The notes under the pieces were generated by a model. The model saw nothing but the letters and a program-made list of their open reading frames with translations, made no database searches and had not been told where the DNA came from. 64,000 nt of DNA from Fibrobacterota bacterium (GTDB taxonomy: Bacteria; Fibrobacterota; Chitinivibrionia; Chitinivibrionales; Chitinispirillaceae), in contig JAEWVR010000029.1 of NCBI GenBank assembly GCA_023459055.1, forward strand, positions 1-64,000. The letters are read 5' to 3'. Of the stretch, positions 52,560 to 61,612 are shown one piece after another (position 1 is the first letter of the stretch; every line of letters starts with the position of its first letter). The translations under genes and the position numbers were made by a program.

Positions 52560-53849
52560 CTAACGTTTGCTTAATGGCACAAATTCTGTTTTACCAGGGC
52601 CGATATATATCTGACGCGGACGGAAAATCTTTGCATCCTCAGACTCATTGGTTTCCTTCCATTGAGCAATCCAACCCGGTAATCTCCCGATTGCAAACAT
52701 TACCGTAAGCATATTGGTAGGAATACCAAGTGCCCTGTAGATAATACCAGTATAAAAGTCGATGTTCGGATATAACTTTCTGTCAACGAAGTATGAATCG
52801 TTAAGCGCAACATCTTCAAGTTCAAGCGCAATGTCAAGCAAATCATCCTTAAGATTGACTTTTTTCAAAAGTATGTCGCACATACTTTTTGCAATTCGTG
52901 CACGAGGATCATACGTTTTATATACGGAATGCCCGAATCCGAATAAACGGTATGCTTTATCTTTACCTTTTGCTTTCTCAACATACTTTTTAAGATCACG
53001 GCCATCATTACGAATCGATTCAAGCATTTCAATAACAGCCTGATTTGCACCGCCATGCAATGAACCCCACAGAGCATTGATACCGGCAGAAATTGACGCA
53101 TATAAATTTCCACGTGCGCTTGCGACAAGACGCACTGCAGTTGTCGAGCAGTTCTGTTCATGATCCGCATGAAGTATAAGCAATTTGTTAAGTACTTCCA
53201 CAAAATACGGATCGATTTCATACTTTCTCACCGGAGATGAAAACATCATGTTAAGGAAATTTGCACAATAAGACAGATCATACCTGGGATATACAATTGG
53301 TAATCCACGGGATTTCTTATATGAGTAAGCAGCGATTGTTCTTACTTTTGATATCAAACGAGCTGCAGTAATATCAAAATTCGGATCACCGTCCATTATA
53401 TGAGGATAAAATGTAAACAATGATGTTACCATGGAAGACAGAATTGACATCGGGTGTGCACCTGGAGGGAACCCGGTAAAGAAGTGGTTCATGTCCTCAT
53501 GAATCATGGAATGTTCATTTAAGTACTCACTAAATTCTGTAGACTCTTTAGCATCTGGAAGTTTTCCATGAACAAGGAGATATGCGACTTCAACAAATTT
53601 ACATCCTTCAGCTAGATCCGCAATGTCATAGCCCCGATATCTGAGAATTCCTTTGTCACCATCAACAAATGTAATCTTACTTTGACAAACAGCTGTATTT
53701 GCAAGTCCCTGATCATAACTGAAATAGCCGGTAAGTTTTTTCAAATTTGTAGCATCAAAAGCACTACTACCCTGTGTACCCTGTAAAACAGGGAGTTCAA
53801 CCTTTGCTTTTTCAGCTGTCTCAAGATAAATCTTTCCATTCTCTGCCAT
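52560..53849 (-). CDS. gltA: Citrate synthase
   Basis: A 429-residue citrate synthase of the bacterial hexameric length class. It condenses oxaloacetate and acetyl-CoA at the start of the TCA cycle. Catalytic His residues lie in WGSLHGGANQAVIEML (about residue 260) and FGHSVYKTYDPRARI (about 300), and the catalytic Asp is in LYPNIDFYTGIIYRALGIP (about 360). The N-terminal GILRYRGYDIADLAEG matches the family. It stands alone with its own terminator. Its leader contains a second terminator-like hairpin about 90 nt upstream of the start codon. Confidence 0.96.
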   Translation of the reverse strand: MAENGKIYLETAEKAKVELPVLQGTQGSSAFDATNLKKLTGYFSYDQGLANTAVCQSKITFVDGDKGILRYRGYDIADLAEGCKFVEVAYLLVHGKLPDAKESTEFSEYLNEHSMIHEDMNHFFTGFPPGAHPMSILSSMVTSLFTFYPHIMDGDPNFDITAARLISKVRTIAAYSYKKSRGLPIVYPRYDLSYCANFLNMMFSSPVRKYEIDPYFVEVLNKLLILHADHEQNCSTTAVRLVASARGNLYASISAGINALWGSLHGGANQAVIEMLESIRNDGRDLKKYVEKAKGKDKAYRLFGFGHSVYKTYDPRARIAKSMCDILLKKVNLKDDLLDIALELEDVALNDSYFVDRKLYPNIDFYTGIIYRALGIPTNMLTVMFAIGRLPGWIAQWKETNESEDAKIFRPRQIYIGPGKTEFVPLSKR

Positions 53850-53938
53850 TACAGCCCTCCCGATTTTATTTATTATTCCTGTAGAAATTCACTACAATAA
53901 TCAGGTACAATTACCTGTTGGCAGACAGTTTTTTGAGC

Positions 53939-53986
53939 ATAGAAAAGGCCGGTAGAATGCAGATAATCTTCTGAACTCTATCGGCC
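53939..53986 (-). promoter_or_regulatory. Terminator-like hairpin in the gltA leader
   Basis: On the minus strand GGCCGATAGA pairs with TCTACCGGCC (10 bp, one G-U) and is followed by TTTTCT. It lies 94-137 nt upstream of the gltA start codon with no minus-strand gene before it, so it could be an attenuator of gltA, or lie beyond its promoter. Confidence 0.5.
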
Positions 53987-54079
53987 CTGCCAGTCTGCTT
54001 TCATTTGAAAATAGTGAAATATTTTTTTAGAATCAACAATTTTTATATTATTTTTTTGCTATCATCAGAAAGGGTGGCA

Positions 54080-54406
54080 ATGAAAACTGTCATATTACTT
54101 TTTATTTCAAATATTTTCATGACATTTGCCTGGTATGGACATCTGAAATTTAAACATTCACCAATATGGATAGTCATTATAGTGAGTTGGTTAATAGCAT
54201 TTGCAGAATACTGTTTTCAGGTACCGGCAAACAGAATCGGCCATGGACAATTTAATGCAGTTCAGTTAAAAACGATCCAGGAAGTGATTACACTGTTTGT
54301 TTTTTCTGTATTTTCAATAGTTTATCTTGGTGAACAATTCCGCTGGAATTATATTGTCGGCTTCATGTTTATTATTGCTGCTGTGTTTTTTATTTTTAAG
54401 GTTTAG
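54080..54406 (+). CDS. DUF486 (DMT-like) membrane protein
   Basis: The ATG at 54080 has AGGGTGG just upstream and begins MKTVILLFISNIFMTFAWYGH; the longer frame from 54005 lacks a ribosome-binding site. The 108-residue protein has four hydrophobic helices and the family block AFAEYCFQVPANRIGHGQF near residues 43-61 with LKTIQEVITLFVFSVFS, matching DUF486 (PF04342), related to small multidrug/DMT transporters. The substrate is unknown. It is followed by two hairpins before the sigma factor gene. Confidence 0.9.
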   Translation: MKTVILLFISNIFMTFAWYGHLKFKHSPIWIVIIVSWLIAFAEYCFQVPANRIGHGQFNAVQLKTIQEVITLFVFSVFSIVYLGEQFRWNYIVGFMFIIAAVFFIFKV

Positions 54407-54535
54407 TATGTAATCTACCATTTAGTTAATATCCTTGTTACCTTAAAATATTTAAGATATTATGCAATAATAAATTAGCACAAATCGTAGTTACTATTGA
54501 TTTTAAGTACGATTTTACTACAACCGGTCTTGCAG

Positions 54536-54568
54536 AGGCAGGAATGCAGTTCTGCATACTTCCTGCCT
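54536..54568. repeat. Strong two-part hairpin between DUF486 and the sigma factor gene
   Basis: AGGCAGGAA pairs with TTCCTGCCT and an inner TGCAG with CTGCA around a 2-nt loop, with a 3-nt bulge. Another stem (AAATCGTA/...TACGATTT) lies just upstream at 54482-54515. Neither is followed by a clear T-tract. Confidence 0.55.
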
Positions 54569-54681
54569 GGTACATGGATTCTTAATCAGTGCCGGGTTTA
54601 GTAGTATGGGTTCCTTTACAATAATTTGTCTATATATTTAAAGAGATATGATGGTAACGTATCTCTATTTGGGGGTAACTG

Positions 54682-55533
54682 ATGGAACGTAAAATGATTG
54701 TACCGGATGAGTCTTCTGTGGAGCTCTACCTTAAAGATATAAGTAAAAATAAGTCGCTATCTGCTGAAGAAGAATCAAAGCTCGCTGTAAAAATCCGTTC
54801 TGGAGATAAGAAAGCACTTGAAAAATTGATTAATGCGAATCTTCGCTTTGTTGTTAGTGTTGCAAGAAACTATCAGAATCAGGGACTTCCGTTAGGTGAG
54901 CTTATCAGTGAGGGAAACCTTGGCTTAATTCAGGCTGCGAAACGTTTTGATGAAAAACGGAATTTCAAATTTATCTCTTATGCGGTCTGGTGGATTCGTC
55001 AGTCAATCCTTCGTGCACTTGCTGACAGATCAAGAATAACACGTGTTCCGCTAAATAGAGTGGGTATTATCCATAAAGTTGGAAAAACTCAATCAAAACT
55101 TGAGCAGCGTTTCAGTCGTATGCCGAGTGCATCAGAAATTGCCGAAGAAATTGGTATTTCAGAGGATGAAATTATAACAATTCAAAGAATTGGTAATCGA
55201 TCAATGTCACTTGATACACCGCTGCAGTCAGATGACAGTACTGGTTTGATTGATCTCCTTCATGATGAGAATCAGGAGATGCCGGATACCAATCTTATTG
55301 AAATGTCAATGGCAAACAGCATTGGTAAAGTGCTTGACACCCTTAATGAACGGGAACGTCAGGTATTAAAACTTTATTTTGGTATGGGTGAGGATGCACC
55401 ATATACTCTTGATGAGATAGGGAAACAGCTTCACCTTACGCGTGAGCGGGTTCGTCAAATAAAAGAAAAAGCTATTCATCGTCTGAAACATTCATATAGA
55501 AACCGGTCATTAAAAGTACTTGCAGACAAGTAA
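54682..55533 (+). CDS. rpoD: RpoD-type (primary-like) sigma-70 factor
   Basis: At 283 residues it lacks the large region 1.1 and non-conserved insert, like the short primary sigma factors of the FCB group. Region 1.2/2.1 is seen as SVELYLKDISKNKSLSAEEE (residues about 11-30), region 2.2-2.4 as LISEGNLGLIQAAKRFDEKR and AVWWIRQSILRALADRSR, region 3 as RFSRMPSASEIAEEIGI, and region 4 as TLDEIGKQLHLTRERVRQIK (about 245-264). GGGGGTAACTG precedes the ATG, and a short stem AGAGATA/TATCTCT sits just before the ribosome-binding site. It is probably the housekeeping factor, though a second copy elsewhere cannot be excluded. Confidence 0.9.
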   Translation: MERKMIVPDESSVELYLKDISKNKSLSAEEESKLAVKIRSGDKKALEKLINANLRFVVSVARNYQNQGLPLGELISEGNLGLIQAAKRFDEKRNFKFISYAVWWIRQSILRALADRSRITRVPLNRVGIIHKVGKTQSKLEQRFSRMPSASEIAEEIGISEDEIITIQRIGNRSMSLDTPLQSDDSTGLIDLLHDENQEMPDTNLIEMSMANSIGKVLDTLNERERQVLKLYFGMGEDAPYTLDEIGKQLHLTRERVRQIKEKAIHRLKHSYRNRSLKVLADK

Positions 55534-55628
55534 AACAACCGTGATCAGACACAACTCTTTATAATGTATTGATTTATATTTATGTTATGAATTTACACAA
55601 TATTAATTATTGTATACAGTTTCTTGAT

Positions 55629-55671
55629 AAAGGAACCGCAGCGCAAATAACTGAATAAATGCGGTTCTTTT
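55629..55671 (+). terminator. Terminator after the sigma factor gene
   Basis: GAACCGCA pairs with TGCGGTTC, extended by G-U and A-T pairs to 12 bp; the loop is about 19 nt and a TTTTCATTT tail follows, 95 nt after the stop codon. Confidence 0.75.
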
Positions 55672-55867
55672 CATTTATACTCAACAAACCCCCACCCTGG
55701 TGTTGTACATATACAACAAATCATCTAATCTCACATGGTAAAATTTAAATAAAGTTAAATATTGGCCTAAAACCAATATGAAGATATTATTTTAATCACT
55801 GTTATCCCTTTACTTCAGTGGTGTGTGTTTGCTCGCAGGTATTTTAATATGATACTGGAGATTGTTG
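55672..55867. other. Intergenic region before the AnmK-like gene
   Basis: The remainder of the ~330-bp gap after the sigma gene. It is AT-rich (55730-55800) and holds no supported gene; a GGAG lies 7 nt before the next start codon. Confidence 0.4.
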
Positions 55868-57031
55868 ATGAGTATAGCAAGTATTTCTAAACTAAAAAAA
55901 ATCAAAAACCGCAGGTGCCTCGTCGTGTCCTGCGGTGGTTCACAAGGCGGAATTCAGTGCCTTTATTTTACTTCAAATGGTCAAACATGGGAGATACTTG
56001 CCCATTCCAAAATTTCCTATACTCAGAGGATCATCGCCATTCAGGAGATTTTAAACTCTGGTTCGTTTTCTGATCTTAATCCATCTGATTTAGCATATCT
56101 TGATTTTAAAGTTTCGCAGTTGATACTCGAGTGTATTAAAACAACGTTGGCACAAACATCACGCTCTGTCAATACTCCGCACCTTGTTATTTTTAACAAA
56201 ATGACATTGTGGAAGTGTCTTACCGAAGAGAATTGTCAACAGATTTACTGGGATGTCAGCGCAGGCGATCCTCAACTTATTGCGAGTTCACTCAATACGC
56301 CTGTTTTTTCTGATTTCGCAAGGAACAATCTTATTGCGGGAGGCACCGGTGCAATTCCGGTAAATCCTGGAAACCGGATTATTTTATCAAAATGCCCCGG
56401 AATAACGATGCTTTTAAATATCGGTATATTTTCTCATTTGACAATTATTGATACATCAAGATCCACGGTTCTTGTTGATTCCATTACCGGTCCCGGAACC
56501 TGTCTTATTGACAGCGTTGCAAAATCCATTCTTGAAGTGGAATCGTTTGACAGAGATGGAAATCTTGCATCAATGGGAAAAGTCGACGGAGAACTGCTCA
56601 ATACGCTCGTTTCTGCACCATGGTTTACAAAAAACGGTTTAAAATCAGCCGTATCCGGTCAGTTTGATTACATTCTTGATATACCAGAAGTTTCAAAACT
56701 TCCACCATACGACAGGATTGCAACACTCACCGCACTCACTGCACGATCAATTTATAATTATTACAGAACCGAGTACAAGGATAGCAATGCCCCGGAGCGG
56801 ATTTTAATTTCCGGTGGTGGAGCCAACAACTTGACAATTCAAGAATATCTTAAAACCTATTTTCAGGCGATCCCGATCTCAAGTATTGAAACGCTGACAA
56901 TTCCCGTTGATATGCGCATACCATTTGCACTGGGTCTGACAGTAAATGCGTCCATTTCCGGAGTAACAGTTCCATTTGATAATGGAACTGCTCCTAAAGT
57001 CACGTCAATCGGACGCTGGTATATTCCGTAA
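55868..57031 (+). CDS. Degenerate AnmK-like (anhydro-N-acetylmuramic acid kinase) protein
   Basis: The ATG at 55868 (GGAG 7 nt upstream) gives 387 residues; upstream TTG codons are ignored. The order of conserved blocks is that of AnmK: SCGGSQGGIQ where AnmK has MSGTSLDGVD, SDFARNNLIAGGTGAIPVNP for DFRRRDIALGGQGAPLVP, LLNIGIFSHLTII for LNIGGIANLSL, SITGPGTCLIDSV for YDTGPGNMLMDA, and ISGGGANNLTI for CGGGSRNPLLM. The HGQT motif, the DGxD segment and the catalytic Asp of DxAxGGQGAP (Asn here) are lost, so kinase activity is doubtful. It ends 1 nt before the convergent UPF0182 gene. Confidence 0.75.
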   Translation: MSIASISKLKKIKNRRCLVVSCGGSQGGIQCLYFTSNGQTWEILAHSKISYTQRIIAIQEILNSGSFSDLNPSDLAYLDFKVSQLILECIKTTLAQTSRSVNTPHLVIFNKMTLWKCLTEENCQQIYWDVSAGDPQLIASSLNTPVFSDFARNNLIAGGTGAIPVNPGNRIILSKCPGITMLLNIGIFSHLTIIDTSRSTVLVDSITGPGTCLIDSVAKSILEVESFDRDGNLASMGKVDGELLNTLVSAPWFTKNGLKSAVSGQFDYILDIPEVSKLPPYDRIATLTALTARSIYNYYRTEYKDSNAPERILISGGGANNLTIQEYLKTYFQAIPISSIETLTIPVDMRIPFALGLTVNASISGVTVPFDNGTAPKVTSIGRWYIP

Positions 57032-57032
57032 T

Positions 57033-59759
57033 CTATTGCATCTTCTTTTCCATCTCGTTAATCAGCTCCCTGACACGCTTCATGGCATCTCCATATTCCC
57101 CAAGATCTCCGGAAGAAAGAGCTTTCTGGCCCTTCTCGTATTCATTCTGTGCCCGGGAAATGAGTTCCTTTACAGAAACTATATTTATACCTTCTGCCTG
57201 AGTGACTGCGGTTTCAGAAACGGTACCTGATAGCTGGGATTCAGATTTAGTACCACTTGTTCCAAAACTGCCAAAAATTCTGGATAACGATAGTTCCAGA
57301 TTTTCCTCCATTGCAATCGAGTTTCCAAATGAAACAATAACCCTTTTTAATTCCGGCAATCCACCCCCCTGCGCTTCAATATAAAGTGGTTGAATAAAAA
57401 GCAATGACTGTGCAACTGGTATTACAAGCAAACTTCCCCTTAATACCCGTGACCCGCCCTGATTCCACAAAGTCAATTGACGGGCAATTTCAGGATCCTG
57501 ATTTATTCGCGAATCAATCTGACGAGGACCGTATACAAGCTTCTGTTTTGGAAAATTAAACACAAGCAGCTTCCCATAATCATCACCATCACAGCGTGCG
57601 GCCAGCCAGGCTATCATGTTGTCTTTTTTTGCAGGTGTAAACGGAACCATCAGAATAAACTCCTCTTTATCCCCTACTCCTGAAAGTTTCATGATTGTGT
57701 AATATGGTGCCATTGGTGATTCAATACCGTTTTGAGTTCCAGGTACTTTCCACAAATCTTCCTTATTGTAAAACACCTGTGGATCGGTCATATGAAATAT
57801 CGAATAAACTTTTGCCTGCAGGGCGAACATGGTTTGCGGATAACGCAAATGAGATCTGATATCTTGTGGCATCTTATCAATTGATTGAATCATGCCAGGA
57901 AACATTGAAGCATACATTTTGACAATAGGATCATTATCGTCTGAAAGATAAAATTTTATATCTCCGTTATAAGCATCAACACATACTTTTACTGAGTTTC
58001 TGATATAGTTTAATCCTCCCGTATTATAAGAATACGGATAAGCATTTGTAATTGTGTATCCGTCGACAATCCAGACCAGACGTCCACTGTCGGAAATAAC
58101 CATATACGGATCCTGATCATATTTAAAAAACGGTGCAGCATACCGTACACGTTGAAGGATCTGGCGATGCATAAGAACACGGCTGTATGACTTGATATCA
58201 TTTGACAAAAGCAGTTTCAACTCTTTAAAATGGGCTACGAAGAGCAAGCGTTTGAAAATATTACCGATTTTTATTCCACCGGTTCCCTCATATTCACTAT
58301 AAACATTCTGCTCCCCTGATGGATAATCAAACTCCTTGGCGGTAGTATTTACAACAACATAACCGGCATCAGATTCTCCAAAGTAAATTTCCGGCCGTTT
58401 AACAGAAATAGAACCTGTCGCAACCGGCGGAATATTCTTTATAAAAAACTCCGGCAGCCCCTCTTTTGTCACCTGATTAACCGGACCAAGACATAATCCA
58501 TAACCGTGTGTATACGACAACCGTTCATTAATCCATATCCGGCTCGGAAGACTTGATGGTACAAGTTCACGCGGAGAGAGCATTACCTGACGCAATTCAC
58601 CATCAATCATGTAACGGTCATTATCAACATCAAGAAATTCGTAATAGGTCCGGATTTCCTGTAACTGGCTGAACGTTGTCTGAAGCGGTTTGTGATCCCA
58701 GAGCCGTATATTTTTTAGAGTTGCCGAATTCTCTCCAAGCGCGGCTTTTGAAAGATCTTCTGTTGGTGAGAATTCCACTTCCTGGATTTTATCTATGTTA
58801 TAGGCTGCCTGTGTCCCTGCTATGCTTAAATTGATAAAAGGAGTTTCCCGTGACAACTCATTCGGTGCGACTACGAGTTTGTGAAGTACCTGATTACCAA
58901 CTGAACCAACCAGAGTTCCAAGCAGAAGGAGTAATGCAGCACCTCCAGCAAGGAGAAGAGACCGCATAAAAACACTTGACAAAACAACAACAGCTGCAAT
59001 CAATGATGCAAATTTCAGGAATTTGAGTACCGGTATTTCAAAATTGACATCAGCATACCCGGCACCATTTAATATTGTACTGCTTTTAGTAACCATTGAT
59101 GATAACGAGAAATCAAAATGGAAATAGAAAAGGGCAATGATTATTGATCCCAGAATCAAAAGATGAGCTCGCGGCTTTATCGGAATATTAAGGGGTAGTG
59201 ATGCGACATAAATACCACCTCTTGCGATATAAATAATCACTGATGATATAAGAGAGACTACCAGAATACCGGTAATCCCATACATTGCTGATCTTATAAA
59301 AGGAAGAGAAAAAACATAGTAACCGATATCACGTTTAAAAAGCGGATCGGCTATATTAAATGCAGTTGCATTGGCAAATTGAAGGTATAGCTCCCATTGT
59401 CCTGAAGCCCAGATACCGGCAAAAAATGCAATGACTGCAGACATTGTGAAAAACACTTTAAGACTGAATTTTGAAAGCTGACTGAATACCGCATAACCAA
59501 CCATCGATGATGGAATGAACACTTTACCTGACGAAAATTTATCAGCCACAAACAGATTCAACCATAACACAATGAGGGTAAAGAGAAAACCAGCCAGCCC
59601 GCATATTACTTTTGTAAAGAATATTTTTGTAAATACATTCGTTAAAGCGATTTCACCAAACCAGAAATAATCTATTATGAAGGTAACTGTTTTATTAAAA
59701 AATGGAAGTACAATGAACAAAAACAGCACAACGATCAACAGTGGATTCTTTTTAAGCAT
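57033..59759 (-). CDS. UPF0182 family membrane protein
   Basis: The frame opens at GTG 59771; the ATG at 59759 (with AAAGG upstream) gives 908 residues. About seven hydrophobic segments occupy the N-terminal third (residues about 10-285, beginning KNPLLIVVLFLFIVLPFF). A large soluble extracytoplasmic domain follows, with family blocks RIWINERLSYTHGYGLCLGP, IYFGESDAGYVVV, VRYAAPFFKYDQDPYMVISD and ATGQ-like QSLLFIQPLYIEAQGGGLPELKRVIV. This matches UPF0182/COG1615, whose function is unknown. The C-terminus is a coiled-coil-like Glu/Lys helix. It follows the DedA-PAP2 gene by 154 nt on the same strand. Confidence 0.92.
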   Translation of the reverse strand: MLKKNPLLIVVLFLFIVLPFFNKTVTFIIDYFWFGEIALTNVFTKIFFTKVICGLAGFLFTLIVLWLNLFVADKFSSGKVFIPSSMVGYAVFSQLSKFSLKVFFTMSAVIAFFAGIWASGQWELYLQFANATAFNIADPLFKRDIGYYVFSLPFIRSAMYGITGILVVSLISSVIIYIARGGIYVASLPLNIPIKPRAHLLILGSIIIALFYFHFDFSLSSMVTKSSTILNGAGYADVNFEIPVLKFLKFASLIAAVVVLSSVFMRSLLLAGGAALLLLLGTLVGSVGNQVLHKLVVAPNELSRETPFINLSIAGTQAAYNIDKIQEVEFSPTEDLSKAALGENSATLKNIRLWDHKPLQTTFSQLQEIRTYYEFLDVDNDRYMIDGELRQVMLSPRELVPSSLPSRIWINERLSYTHGYGLCLGPVNQVTKEGLPEFFIKNIPPVATGSISVKRPEIYFGESDAGYVVVNTTAKEFDYPSGEQNVYSEYEGTGGIKIGNIFKRLLFVAHFKELKLLLSNDIKSYSRVLMHRQILQRVRYAAPFFKYDQDPYMVISDSGRLVWIVDGYTITNAYPYSYNTGGLNYIRNSVKVCVDAYNGDIKFYLSDDNDPIVKMYASMFPGMIQSIDKMPQDIRSHLRYPQTMFALQAKVYSIFHMTDPQVFYNKEDLWKVPGTQNGIESPMAPYYTIMKLSGVGDKEEFILMVPFTPAKKDNMIAWLAARCDGDDYGKLLVFNFPKQKLVYGPRQIDSRINQDPEIARQLTLWNQGGSRVLRGSLLVIPVAQSLLFIQPLYIEAQGGGLPELKRVIVSFGNSIAMEENLELSLSRIFGSFGTSGTKSESQLSGTVSETAVTQAEGINIVSVKELISRAQNEYEKGQKALSSGDLGEYGDAMKRVRELINEMEKKMQ

Positions 59760-59913
59760 ACGCAATAACACCTTTATCTTTCATTTAAGTCAGTCTGAAA
59801 AAGCAATTCATCACACTGCTAAAATAATTCATGTACCGAAATTTTAATATGTGAAAACTCAGATTCATGCGGTAAAAAAATAGCAGCCCTGGCAGAGCGA
59901 ATTCTTTGATTAT

Positions 59914-61323
59914 CTATTTTTGCGGTGTTGCAACTTCAACCTTTACAATAACGCGTTTTTTTCTTCTGCGATCGCCGACTTGTCCACGCCGTAGAAGCTC
60001 AAGTGCTGTAATACAACCACTTAACCATACAAATCCACCGGCAAGTCCACAGATTACATCACTGAGGTAGTTTTCACCAAGATAGATTCTGCTAAATGCA
60101 ACAAATAAAATGATAATTGCAGAAAGAAACGATACACCCGTTCCAAACACCCACTTTTTAGACCAGATAATGAGAAAATATGAGAGCATTCCCAGAATTA
60201 TCAGAGAACCCATCACATGACCGCTCGGAAAACTGAACCCCAACCAGGTAATAATAGCATTCTGATCCACAACAGGTGACGGACGTGCGTAAATAAGTTT
60301 CAATACAAATACAATGACCTGCCCACCAGCAACTACTGCAGCCATCGTAATCGCATTAACCCACTTCCGTTTAATAATAAAAAGAATTACTGTAGATATC
60401 GCTGCAACAAAAATTCCATAAGAACCAATTATCGTGAATATTTGAAAAATTGTTGTCGAAACCGGAGTTGCCCAGGATTGCATCGTAGTAAATACAATAT
60501 GATCCCATTCAGCAATTTTTCTATCAGTAAACGCACTGACAGAAACTTTTACAAAAACAAAAATTCCAATACATGCCAGTACAAGTCCGGCAGTAATATG
60601 AAGAATCGTATATTGTGCAGCAGTCCAGTGACGCAGCAGCCAGTGAATCTGCCATGAGAAACGTTTAATAAAATAGTAATATCCGATCTTCTCCAGAATA
60701 CTATTAAAGCGGCTTCTCAGTAAATCTTTATGCTTTATTGACCACCGCCACATAAGTACACTGGCAATAATACAGATAAGAGGGATTGTGAGTGCCCAGC
60801 CGATCGTTTTGGCGACTCTTTCAAGTAACGGTAGATTCTGACCAAACAGGTAACCAAGCACGCCGAAAATAATCGCCCAAACCATTCCACCAAGAGCATT
60901 AAACAAAGTGAACACAGTATATTTCATGTGCCAGACACCTGCAAAAAGTGCAGCATATGTACGCAGCAGTGAAAAAAAACGACCAAAAAAAACTGTCATA
61001 GGTCCATGTTTAACAAACAATTTTTCAAGCTTGAACATTCTATCTTCTGTCAAATGAAACCATCGGCCGTGTTTTTCAAGAAACGGACGTCCAAGTTTAC
61101 GGCCAACCCAATACCCTATTCCATCACCTATAATAGCACCTGATGCCGCTGCAATAATAACGCCATATATATTGAGATGTCCTGTCCCTGCAGCAGCCGC
61201 AGCAATAACAAGTGCAGTCTCACCCGGCATGGGGACACCCATGCTCTCAAGCATAATGGCAAGAAAAACGATAATATACCCGTACTGTTCAATCATTTCG
61301 ATAAGGAATTCAGCTATTTCCAT
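59914..61323 (-). CDS. DedA (VTT) - PAP2 phosphatase fusion membrane protein
   Basis: Residues 1-200 are a DedA/VTT domain: ESMGVPMPGETALVIAAAAAG near 26-46, GAIIGDGIGYWVGRKLGRPF, and FFGRFFSLLRTYAALFAG near 112-129 with the conserved Arg. Residues about 240-455 are a PAP2 phosphatase: LIYARPSPVVDQ (KxxxxxxRP-like motif 1), FSFPSGHVMGSLI (PSGH motif 2) and SRIYLGENYLSDVICGL (motif 3, SRxxxxxHxxxD with Glu-Asn in place of Gly-His). The His of motif 3 is therefore not obvious. DedA proteins flip or transport lipids such as undecaprenyl phosphate. The ATG at 61323 is preferred (AGGCGGA upstream); 61344 is an alternative. Confidence 0.88.
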   Translation of the reverse strand: MEIAEFLIEMIEQYGYIIVFLAIMLESMGVPMPGETALVIAAAAAGTGHLNIYGVIIAAASGAIIGDGIGYWVGRKLGRPFLEKHGRWFHLTEDRMFKLEKLFVKHGPMTVFFGRFFSLLRTYAALFAGVWHMKYTVFTLFNALGGMVWAIIFGVLGYLFGQNLPLLERVAKTIGWALTIPLICIIASVLMWRWSIKHKDLLRSRFNSILEKIGYYYFIKRFSWQIHWLLRHWTAAQYTILHITAGLVLACIGIFVFVKVSVSAFTDRKIAEWDHIVFTTMQSWATPVSTTIFQIFTIIGSYGIFVAAISTVILFIIKRKWVNAITMAAVVAGGQVIVFVLKLIYARPSPVVDQNAIITWLGFSFPSGHVMGSLIILGMLSYFLIIWSKKWVFGTGVSFLSAIIILFVAFSRIYLGENYLSDVICGLAGGFVWLSGCITALELLRRGQVGDRRRKKRVIVKVEVATPQK

Positions 61324-61612
61324 GAGTGCGTATCCGCCTATCATTTGTTAAGCATGTATTATCCCGATTCTCATTATAACCTGTCCCATATAAATATTCG
61401 AGAGATTTTTGGCGTGTTTTTTATTTTTATTTTAATTAAAAAAACATTCCGTTTTTCAACTATCATCCGGTGCAGTTTTTCTACTGCAACGACTTTCTAA
61501 TATTGGTGAAACAGGTACACATACAACTTGAAAAGCATGCGATACAATTTTGCAACAGAATGTAATTTAACGAGTTAAATAAGCGGAATACTACTTATGC
61601 CATACTTGAAAA

